This document shows, one piece after another, positions 55,411 to 64,000 of a DNA stretch of 64,000 nt. The stretch is from assembly GCA_033032175.1 (NCBI GenBank), contig CM065318.1:15500001-15564000 (forward strand). Direction: 5' to 3'. The notes below the pieces were generated by a model. It searched no databases. It worked only from the letters and a program-made list of their open reading frames with translations, and was not told the origin of the DNA. Both the position numbers and the translations under genes were made by a program. The first letter of the stretch is position 1. Each line of letters begins with the position of its first letter. Source of the DNA: Saturnia japonica (lineage: Eukaryota; Arthropoda; Insecta; Lepidoptera; Saturniidae).

Positions 55411-55975
55411 TTGGTTAGCTACCACCCTCGTGGACAGGCTGTCGAAAGGCAAACTGAAAAACATATTTATTACGTGTTTTCTGGTAAAGTTCCTGAAGGT
55501 ATTATCAACTACTGGGCTACTGATACGAATTTTGACAAGGGCACAAATAAAATATTTCTCTCAGACACGCATGGAAATATTGTCATTATTTTCGAAAAAA
55601 GAATACGCGAATTATTGAATTTACGGTCATGCCAAGAATGATAAAATAAATCCAATCAAAGAGTATTTAGTAGCCCCAGCACGCCGTTTCATACAACATT
55701 GCTGGAGCGTTGTAATGTTCAAAATTAAAAAAACGCTTCTGCTATGGATTTGATTTTCTTTGTCCGTAAATTCGATACTTCGTGTGTTCTTTTTTCGAAA
55801 ACAATGACAACATTTCCATGAATGTTTGAGAAAATCACTATATATGCCTCGGTGGAATTAGAAATTGCCTGTATCGTATTAGTGAAGTCTTCGCCTACGG
55901 CTCGGCTTTCAAACTCATACTCGACCTGCAATTACCTATTTCACGGCCTTTGCAATAATGTACTATTTTGTAAAA
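55411..55975. pseudogene. Convergent pair of coding-like fragments, copy II (unknown family)
   Basis: Plus strand 55411-55641: an open frame with YHPRGQAVERQTEKHIYYV, GKVPEGIINYWATDTNFDKG and the word DTHGNIVIIFEKRIRELLNL before its stop. Minus strand 55931-55725: an open frame VEYEFESRAVGEDF, then YIVIFSNIHGNVVIVFEKR; it begins after TTGCAG, a splice-acceptor-like end (about 55926-55931). The two frames are themselves related by the HGNIVIIFEKR word and point towards each other, with stops about 85 bases apart. The block is the inverted counterpart of 40021-40510, where the matching minus-type frame has a stop. Here both frames are open, so this may be the parent or an active gene end. Function unknown. 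Confidence 0.5.
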
Positions 55976-56831
55976 ATATTATTATAATAATATACGATAC
56001 ACTATATCATGCTGTCTTTTTCTGTAATAAAACATGACTGGAAGTGACAAGTAAATGTTTATTTTTAATGAAAGTTCACAGGCTAATGTGGTCTTTAATA
56101 TTTTGTTTTGATGAGTAACCATGGAATTTCATAGAAAAAAAATATTTTTGAGAACGAAATGAATTTTCTCGTTGTTCGCAATACCCTGGGATACAATTGT
56201 GATATTACTTTTGTCTTCAACTATTATCAATTACTGCATATTTATTACAGATTGAAATCTGTGATATTTATGATAACTGGCGTTTGTCCAGTGGTCGAAA
56301 GTCGACCTGCAACTTTTTGATCATGAACTATTTATTACCTGTTTAACATGATTAAAGTATGCATGAATACAGAACACCATAAAAAAGTCTAATGTATTTG
56401 TAACACATATTTTATACATCAATTTAAACTTTCTGGACTACTCCATATAAACTTAAACCATGCTTAATCTCACAGTCTTCCGTGCACGCATAATGCTTAA
56501 AACGGAGTCCGAAGTTTTCTCTTCATGTTTTAATGTAGAGTTATGTCAGAGTAGGCAAAGTGTGGGTAAAATTGTTGACTGACCCACTTGTGAGTGTGTT
56601 CCGGTAAGAGCATTTAAGAAATATACCCCTTTCGCTTTCGAAGTCTTAGTCATGTTAGTCTGTATATAAGGAAAAAATAATATTGTAACAAATGTGTAAT
56701 GACCAGACTAATTGTACTCACTATTGTGTGTATAATAAGTGTGGTTGATAGTTTGAGCCTCGTTGAGAGATTTTACCAGGCTGTAAAAAAGGAGGGTTAT
56801 GGTTTTCGAGCATTAGGTACATGTAATATCT
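55976..56831. other. Intergenic with repeat debris
   Basis: 56450-56520 repeats the words found at 6660-6720 (CATGCTTAATCTCACAGTCT and CCGTGCACGCATAATGCTTA). The rest shows no feature. Confidence 0.45.
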
Positions 56832-56992
56832 AGGCGACCGAGCTGGGCACGGTGTCTTATAAACAAAAAAGAAAAACACCTATCTACGTAAACTTGGAAT
56901 GTATAACATTATCTAAATGCAAAGTTTCATCGCAATCATTGGAGCCATTTCCGAGAAACCAAATACAAGATTTGCTCACTTAATATAATAAG
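56832..56992 (-). repeat. Dispersed repeat family D, copy 4 (reverse)
   Basis: GGCGACCGAGCTGGGCACGG, CACCTATCTACGTAAACTTG, ACATTATCTAAATGCAAAGT and TTTGCTCACTTAATATAATA follow the order of 8155-8335. Confidence 0.6.
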
Positions 56993-57945
56993 ATAATGTA
57001 TGTCTATTTATTGGTATGCTCTGTAGCCTAAACGGCTGGATGAATTGTAGCATACGAGATGTCCTTCATTATATTCGTTTTAATTTTAGGTATGTAGTGA
57101 CATAGGCTATTTCATATTTAAGTAGGACGCGACGTCTGAGAATCAAATAAAAAGCAAAAGTAGTTTTTTTTTGTCGAGTGTATTTTTTTGCAGTTGGCTT
57201 TTTGTTTTCTTTTTAATAATTTAGTTTGTTTATTTAAATGTATTTTTTTTAGTTTATATTTGTAAAGTTATAAAAGAAATATTTTGTTATTAATTTTTAT
57301 CATTAAAATATAAACAAATTGTAAATTTAATTAGTACACCCACTTAATCGTTTGGGCTGCAATTTGGATTACATAAGTAACTTCGATGACAATGCAATAA
57401 TATGATGTTATTAAGCTGATCTGATGATGGGCCTAATACTAATACTAAACCTAGAAATAAATATGTACTTATAAATAGTCCTAGGTCTTGGTCATATGAA
57501 GAAACTTGTTTAAAAAATATTTTATATAAGTTTTACGCCCTAGATGTAAAATAGGATGCACGGTATATAAAGAGTTTAAAAATTAATTAACAAAGAAGAT
57601 GGTTAAATTACCCATTTACCGAGCAAGATGACAATGACTATGAACAGATTTTCATCTTTCACCCTATACCTATGTTTCTTATGCTATACCAGAGTATCTA
57701 AAAGTGATTAACTAAGCTATGGATAATAAACTACTTGATTCAGATCAAATTTGGCGCGATAAATAAACATGTTCTGTAATATTTGATTTAAAAAACTAAT
57801 ATTTATCGATTTCAGATATTAAAGTGTAAGGTGGCTACATACCTATTTATAATTTAAAACTTGATTTTTTATTATAAACTTTGAAGACGCTGTCGGTCCT
57901 GTTGTGATATCACAGGACTCTAAGCAAATTTCATGTCGGATCTCA
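56993..57945. other. Intergenic, no gene seen
   Basis: 57000-57150 looks like another worn LINE tail (GGATGAATTGTAGCATACGA and GTAGTGACATAGGCTATTTC). The remainder is AT-rich and featureless. Confidence 0.4.
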
Positions 57946-57947
57946 TA

Positions 57948-59230
57948 TTAGGTCCTTACATATGAAATTGGCGTTTTGTTGAACTGGTCACTTTGATCTC
58001 AAATATCTGGCGTCTGGTTAGAAATTCCAAATTCAAATTTATTTCAAATTTAGGCTTGTGTATTTGTGTTTCGAATTTAGTGATTCATTTGTTTTCGCAC
58101 TATTTTATTTTTCTTTGACATCGTTTTTTTTTTTCACAAAATAGAAAATTTAAAAAATTGCCTTATTTACGAATATAAGTTCTACCGAGGCATCAGCGCT
58201 GCAGAATCAGCTTGAAGGATTAATGATGTGTATGGGAAATCTACTGTATAAGAAAACACGGTACGTTTTTGGTTCCAACGTTTTCGTTCTAGAAATTTTG
58301 ACCTACGAAACAAACCCCGTGGACGGCCGGAGACCCTAGTTGAAAATTAAGAATCAACGGTGATCGTTGAAGCGGATCAGTCGCAAACCACACCAGAGTT
58401 AGCGGCAGGCTTCGGTGTGAATGATAAAAAAAAAAACACTTGAAACAAACAGGAAAGTGAAAAAGCTCGAGAAATAGTACCGCATGAATTGGCCGAAACA
58501 CAACAACAAACACCTATTGAGTTCTGCATTACATTACTCAACCGTCACAATAACGAGGGAATTTTGAATCGTATTGTTACTTGTGTCGAAAAATGGATCC
58601 TTTACGACAATCGGAAACGCTCATCATAGTGGTTGAACCCAGGAGAACCGGCCAAATCCTGTCCCAAGCGAAAGTCGTCTCAGAAAAGGTAGTGGTGAAT
58701 GTTTGGTGGACCAGTGCTGGTGTCATACACTATAGCTTCGTAAGATCTGTCCAGACGATAACGGCAGATCTGTATTTTCAACAATTGTAAACCATGATGG
58801 AAAAGCTAGCCGTTAAACAACCGAGCCTGGTCAATATCTCAAGTCCATTGCTGCTTCAGAACAACGCTAAACCCCATACTTTACGACCGACGGTCGCTAA
58901 ATTAGAGGAACTGTGCTTGGAATGTTTCCGAAACCCACCATATTCCCCGGACATTGCTCCAACAGATTACCACTTTATTCGGAATTCAGACAATTTCTTG
59001 CAAGGAAAATAAATTCAATTCCGATGAGGCTGTCCAAACTGCCTTCAAAGTTTTATTTATTCTTGCTCCCACAATTTTTTCAGTAATGGAATTAATGAAC
59101 TACCTTTAAAATGGCGAAAATGCATAGATAATAATGGTATATACTTCGAATGATTAAATGTATAATTTCATAATATTTTTTTCATTTTACTTTTACCATA
59201 TAAAACTCTAATTTCATATATAAGGACCTA
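57948..59230 (+). mobile_element. mariner transposon, dead copy
   Basis: The left end TTAGGTCCTTACATATGAAA at 57948 and the right end ATTTCATATATAAGGACCTA at 59230 match the TIRs of the copy at 51188, with TA on both sides. Length is about 1283 bp, including a ~40-bp AT-rich insertion near 59048-59085. Confidence 0.85.
58140..59155 (+). pseudogene. mariner transposase pseudogene with lost catalytic residues
   Basis: The transposase can be followed in pieces (58581-58790 and 58794-59012 are the longest). Of the three catalytic aspartates, two are lost: TCDEKW has become TCVEKW, and LLHDNAKPH has become LLQNNAKPH. The last, in PDIAPTDYH, remains. Several stops and shifts are present. Clearly inactive, and older than the copy at 51188. 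Confidence 0.8.
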
Positions 59231-59232
59231 TA

Positions 59233-59790
59233 ATACTTACGAGTGAAATTCGCTATTGACATTTATGACATGTAAAGTATCGAGATCATTACAATAAATG
59301 TCAAATGTTTGTTTTCGACCCGTATGACGTCACAGCAGAGATAATAATTATGTAGCCTAATATGACTGACAGCGTTTTCGCCTCTTTACAAAAAGTAAAC
59401 TTTTAGATTAAAATGGTGCGGTTTTTTAAGGCTATATAACAAATATAGTTTCTAATATTTTTTTCGTCTAATTGGACAATAATTAATAATTTAAGACACA
59501 CTTTAAAAAAGAGTCCACTATACTAATTAATATTATTATTGTGTCAATGTCATTGAGAAAAGGTGCTATTGTGTTACCACTGATAGCATACGAATACAGA
59601 ACTATAGAAAATTCAGCTGTTATTATTAAAACAACGGCGCCGTTGAATGCAAAATACACCTTCAAAATATATTTTGTAGCAAAATTATTCTTATATTACA
59701 TAAATTGTTTCCATTTTATTCCAGATCCAATGCACTGTTGTTTTCACATCTCGTACTTTGCCTACAGTTTTTTTTTAATTATACTACAAA
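59233..59790. other. Intergenic, no gene seen
   Basis: A single TGACGTCA octamer at about 59326 and a 92-codon frame without any motif (59541-59819) are all I note. Confidence 0.35.
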
Positions 59791-59960
59791 GGTGGCAAAC
59801 AAATGTACGGCCCGCCTGATTGTAAGCGGTGACCATAGCCTATGGTCGCTTGTAACACCAGAGATATCACTAGCACGTTGTCGACCTTTGAACCCCCCTA
59901 CCCCAAGGAGCTTTGGAAACCCTACTCACCACAGGAACACAACACAAAGTTATTTGGCTG
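59791..59960 (+). repeat. SINE fragment
   Basis: GGTGGCAAACAAATGTACGG, CCGCCTGATTGTAAGCGGTG, CCTATGGTCGCTTGTAACAC and CACGTTGTCGACCTTTGAAC follow the typical order of a lepidopteran SINE body (GGCAAACGAGCAGACGG, CCTGATGGTAAG, GGACACCCGAAACACC, CGTTGCCGACCTTT). Confidence 0.6.
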
Positions 59961-61559
59961 TGATCTTCTGTAGGGTGGAGGCATTCAACAAGACTGCCCT
60001 AAGTAGAGAGAGATTTATATAGAGGTTTTTGCTTTATATTTTCGAAGGCTAATTCTAATCCAATTAGAGATATCTAGTCGTGTTTTCATTTATTAAATGT
60101 TCTTTCTTTCTTTATTTATTCAGTGTTGTGCGTGATATGCGACCAATTTGAGCGATTGGCGAATTTTATACAATTTTTGGCCTTTAATTGACAACAGATG
60201 ATAGTGATTAATATAAACGTTGACAAACGGCCGTTTTCAAAAACCTATCTGTCCGTTGTTTCACTTACTAAAGATAACCAATATAACTTTTTGTCCTTAC
60301 TTTTTTTTCATTTACCTATCAATGGATAGTTTTTCGTATCTACTAAGTACTTAATATGTATATATATATATATATTGCTTATGGCTTGAATATGCAACAA
60401 ATATGTTCTAATCGGGTATAGTAAACTCGGATATTATTGAAAACTGCCTTTAATTAATAGCTCGACAATCGTTATCAATCGATTCAACATTTCAATTGTA
60501 GACGTAAATATTGACGGTTTCAAATTTTCTCGGAGGCATATTACTTATGCAATCATGTAGTTATAGGAAACTGGTAAATATTTCTACCAATATAAGTAGG
60601 TATATTAAATTAACTATATCCCCATTTTTGTTATCGTTTCTATAAAAACCGCATTAAACATTGTATTGGAATAATTAATATTATAGCACCTATTATGATA
60701 TTTCTTTTGTGAATTGCATTGTTAAAACAGAGAGAAAGTTTATTTTTCAGTCTAGACTGTGTTTGTCTTTTTGTTAATGCAACTCGAAAATGTTTAAATT
60801 ATGCGCATATATTACCTCATTATTAGAAGAATACGTTTTTGTACAAATTATAGGTATTGTATTTCGTCTGACATTGTTCTGAATTTTATAATAATATTTT
60901 AATACGTTATAAGGTTTTGTGTTGTCGACTGTTTTTTTTTTATTATAAATATATTTGTCGGAGAGAGCGACATCAGGATTTTCTTTGATATCTTCATTAC
61001 GGAATAACAGATCTTGTGGGAGTAATCAGGGATAAATATAAGCACTGTAGAGATGCGCGCGGTCCGACAACCCAAGTGTGAGTGGTGTCTGTTTATTTGG
61101 CTTTGTCTCCAGTTGCCTCCAACCTCCCCTAAATGGCCATTCCAAGTCTCGCATGTTATCGCTGTCCGACAAAGTTAGAATGATCTTCTCGTCGGATTCC
61201 GAATCAGTGGGTTGCCTTGAATAATCTAGATTTAATATTGACAGAGGTATTCGCGATGCGAGGGCTCGAGCTAGAATTATATATAAGCCTGTCGTTGTCT
61301 CGTTGTATGCTTATATGGCAGCAAACATGTTGTTAATGCGCTGCATTCTAGATTTACTATCATTGAAAAAAAAAAATCGTATTTTTGAGTAGGTTCAGAA
61401 ATTTATTCATAGACACGATATTCTGACATATTAATAACTTAGCAAGTAGGCTTGCAGTCCATCTGCTAATAAGTGGTCCCTGTAGACTATATGGCGATAG
61501 CCTCACGATTTCCTCCTTATAAAATATATTCGACCAAATCTCCACCGCGCCGCCAACGC
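59961..61559. other. Intergenic; unassigned GC-richer block near 60960-61330
   Basis: Mostly AT-rich. From 60960 to 61330 the sequence is richer in CpG and has ATTATATATAAGCCTGTCG near 61276, but no frame. It may be a repeat of a family not otherwise present here, or a promoter; I see nothing decisive. Confidence 0.3.
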
Positions 61560-61690
61560 ACAGCCCCTCCCAATTTTTTTTGTCACTTCGTCTAGTTGCA
61601 TACAGCTTTAAAATAGACTATAAAAAGCAAAAAAGAAATTCCAAATGTGACAAGTAGTTCCACGATTAGCGCACTCAAATAAAGAAAAAA
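61560..61690 (+). repeat. Dispersed repeat family B, partial copy 4
   Basis: CAGCCCCTCCCAATTTTTTT, ATAGACTATAAAAAGCAAAA and CGATTAGCGCACTCAAATAAA correspond to the ends of family B, the middle being missing. Confidence 0.5.
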
Positions 61691-61715
61691 CAAAACAAAT
61701 AATCAACCTTAAACA

Positions 61716-62492
61716 TTGGGTAAATCCGGGGGAGATGGCCTCACGGAAGAGATAGCCAATACGAAATAGTGCTAGTTTTAATATACAGTTAATAATTACC
61801 CAATTAACAACACCATTGAAACAGCCTAGTTCATCAATCATTAAAATATCTACACCGACGACAGTACTGAAAGAAATATCTCATCTACCCAAAAAACTTA
61901 TTGAAGTACATAAACGTGCTAAACAGGTGAGCATTCTTTTAACCTCTGAAGAACATATAGAAAAACGAAGATTAAAAGAAATAAAAAAGGCTGAAAGAGA
62001 TGGGAATTAAAAGAAAAAAAGATAATAAAGCAAGAAAAAAGTACTGTTCAATCTAAAGAAAATAAGTATATTTAGAAACGTAAATCCATTCGTAGAGCCT
62101 TAGATAGCAGATGCGAAGAAATTACCGTGCCTCTCTGTGACACTTCTGGAAGTTATAATGATAATAAAGAGAAAGATAAATGTAGAGGCTGCGGAGATAA
62201 TTATTATAAAACACAGCTTATAGAAGACTGGTTGCAATGTATAATTTGTCTGCTATGGGTGCATGAAAATTGCACGGAGCTTGAAGACATGTGCTGCAAC
62301 TGTGGAAATAAAAAGAAGGAGTTCAAATGTGCAAAGGGTAAAGGAAAAGGGAAGAAAGGTACTGGCCGTCTTATTTGTTAACTACGATAATTAAAGTTTC
62401 ATGTAATACTTCAATTGTTGTTCTATTCCTAATGGATTCTGTATAATAGGTTCTTAAAGTTAATAAGGCCATCTCACCCGGATTTACCCTAA
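61716..62492 (+). mobile_element. Deleted pogo/Tigger-like DNA transposon
   Basis: GGGTAAATCCGGGGGAGATGG from 61718 is mirrored by CCATCTCACCCGGATTTACCC ending near 62489. The ends lack one base of perfect pairing and a clear TA duplication. Inside are only the C-terminal parts of a transposase (next entry). At ~775 bp it is a non-autonomous deletion derivative. Confidence 0.7.
61816..62381 (+). pseudogene. C-terminal end of a pogo-like (DDE-1/CENP-B type) transposase with PHD-like finger
   Basis: Two frames. 61816-62010 encodes a basic segment with SIIKISTPTTVLKEISHLPK, resembling the linker after the catalytic domain in lepidopteran pogo-like transposases. 62127-62381 encodes a cysteine-rich finger: CRGCGDNYY, then WLQCIICLLWVHENC, then CCNCGNKK, the C-terminal PHD-like zinc-finger type of these proteins, ending in a Lys/Gly-rich tail. 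The DNA-binding and DDE domains are absent. A stop near 62008 and a shift separate the pieces. Confidence 0.6.
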
Positions 62493-63304
62493 CTGTTTAG
62501 ATTTCTACTAGAGACAAAGATTCGTAGCTCTATAAATGGCATTTTATTACTCAAGGGTATGGACAGTATATATGTATTTTATTTAAATCAATAAAAAAAA
62601 GTGATATATTTAACACGACTGTTATCGCTGATCCCTATAGAATATAGCGAGATAATAACAGGGTATAAACCTGTCCGATGCGGCGCGGCGCCACGGCGAG
62701 ACGCGGTGGTCCATTTCGAGGTGGGTGAAGGCTGCCGAATGTGACGAAACGTCAGTTAGGTATAAAGAGCGTGTTGTTTCGCAACAGATAATAAACACAT
62801 TCAAACAATGAAGAGAGTACATAAAAATTGTAAAAAACAAACAAATTTTAATGTGGAAAAACAAACTTTTTACAGTGTTTGTTTAGATATGCGTGTGCGT
62901 ACGCTCGCGTACAACGGTGCTGTTTTTATTAAAAAATAAAGTCTGGAGACTGTACATACTGTACTCATTGTTTTATCCTCTTGAAAGCTACACCCAAGCT
63001 TTAGCTGTGGTAATTTTTTATGCTAATTTCCTGACGAAGTATCGAATAATTTTACATGTAACAAATATTTAAAGTCGTCATATTTTGATGCTAGATATTA
63101 AATTAATTTTTGTGTTTTTTTTATCAATTTACATTTTGTCCGTTTTTATGATTGTTATCTTTTAGAAGCTATATTTCTTATGATGCGTTAATTAGAGGGT
63201 AAACTTTAAAGATGCACGCGCATCATGTGACGGAAGTATCTACTACTACATGGTGAAGCTAGCAATCAATGAATTCATTTACTGCCTTTTATTTTTTTAT
63301 CTAT
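62493..63304. other. Intergenic; GC-rich patch at 62660-62720
   Basis: CGATGCGGCGCGGCGCCACG and the following CGAGACGCGGTGG form a small CpG-rich island, followed by GTATAAAGAGCGTG (TATA-like, about 62759). An LTR or promoter fragment is possible; no frame supports a gene. Confidence 0.3.
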
Positions 63305-63755
63305 ACAAATAAATAAAATTAAAGTGTCTATTTGTAATATCAAAATAACACATATTTTCTAAATGAATATCAAAGTATATACGAAACCTACACAAAAAAA
63401 AACCATTTTCAAAATGTTTGTTTTTCTGTTCCGGCTAATCTCCGAAACGGTTGGACCTATTTTGACGAGTCTTTCACTGGTAGATAGCTGATGTTATAAG
63501 GAGTAATTTTTATTTTAGAGAAAAAATTAGAGATCCACGCAAATAAAAAAAATATTTGGAAAACGATGATTGTAGGGCTCTTAAATAGCTTACGCTGAGT
63601 AAACTACAAAAAATTAATGTACCTCGTACATAATTGTAGTTCTTAAAAAGAGATACAAAGAGTCAACGGGAGTATATGTATACGGAATCTCGCGTATGCC
63701 CGATCGACGGCATTGTGTAGTCTACGCGAGCGCAGCCGCGGGCAAGTCTAGTCAT
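63305..63755 (+). repeat. Dispersed repeat family A, copy 5
   Basis: AAAGTGTCTATTTGTAATAT, GTTCCGGCTAATCTCCGAAA, TAGATAGCTGATGTTATAAG, GCTTACGCTGAGTAAAC and CTACGCGAGCGCAGCCGCGG in family order. Confidence 0.65.
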
Positions 63756-64000
63756 GAATACTTTTTTTACTTTGTACATTTATTTCTGATAATAACAATT
63801 TTACCTAATGTGTTGTTTTTTCTAGTCAATATGGGGAGAAATACTACAGTAAAATGTTTTTGGTTTCAATAATGAAATTTTTATTAAATATATACGAATA
63901 ATGTTAAGGACTGTACAAACGCAATGAGAACATTATGTGTTGTACAAACAAACGCATATTAAGGTATGTAGTCTTTTAAAAACATTGTCACTTGTCGTTG
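63756..64000. other. Intergenic end of window
   Basis: AT-rich, no feature recognised. Confidence 0.4.

Noticed and set aside
59541..60022. Small proteins of 92 and 105 residues
   Set aside because: They run into the SINE fragment at 59791-59960 and have no recognisable domain.
1..64000. CRISPR arrays, rRNA, bacterial operons or riboswitches
   Set aside because: Looked for and not seen; all evidence points to an insect nuclear genome.

Overview
The window looks like a piece of an AT-rich lepidopteran (moth or butterfly) nuclear genome. The basis is the repeat content: a tRNA-derived SINE, SINE/LINE tails of the kind spread through moth and butterfly genomes, a Jockey-clade non-LTR element, a BEL/Pao element, Ty3 elements, mariners, and a high density of the oligomer TAGGTA/TACCTA. 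I cannot name the species. There is one clear cellular gene: an intronless FoxD-class forkhead transcription factor (48561-49451, + strand). It sits in a gene-poor tract, with a candidate promoter block about 1.7 kb upstream and a poly(A) signal about 680 bp downstream. Nearly everything else is mobile DNA or its debris.

Layout. 1-14.3 kb: intergenic sequence carrying short dispersed repeats (families I call A to D), a tRNA-derived SINE (about 5.0 kb), a 178-bp tandem array (11.8-12.4 kb) and a possible minus-strand first exon (about 13.74-14.05 kb). 14321-15805: a DNA transposon with ~440-bp terminal inverted repeats that holds the end of a protein with a CXC cysteine motif. 16.5-22.4 kb: a decayed Ty3 retrotransposon interrupted by a second, oppositely oriented, 5'-truncated Ty3 copy.

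24691-38523: a three-level nest. The outer unit is a ~2.4-kb cut-and-paste transposon with GGACCTACTTA termini, an apparent AATT target duplication and a DDE-like transposase gene (minus strand, possibly Sola-like). Its gene was cut about ten codons before its stop by a BEL/Pao LTR element (LTR to LTR, 25169-36549). One LTR of that BEL element was in turn hit by a 6.2-kb, apparently full-length Jockey-type non-LTR element (25370-31536, 12-bp target duplication). Every coding part has at least one lesion, but the LTRs and TSDs are still nearly identical, so the two inner insertions are recent.

38.5-48.5 kb: unique DNA with several MITE-like inverted-repeat elements and LINE tails. It holds the first copy (40.0-40.5 kb) of an unidentified coding-like convergent pair, whose inverted second copy lies at 55.4-55.97 kb. 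48.3-50.15 kb: the FoxD locus. 50.6-64 kb: a fold-back repeat, a near-intact mariner (51188-52448) inserted in a family A repeat, a dead mariner of the same family (57948-59230), SINE fragments, and a deleted pogo/Tigger-like element keeping the zinc-finger end of its transposase (61.7-62.5 kb).

The elements do not form a pathway. The biology of the window is one developmental regulator in a repeat-rich gene desert, plus a readable order of insertions. All similarities are by eye; no search was run.
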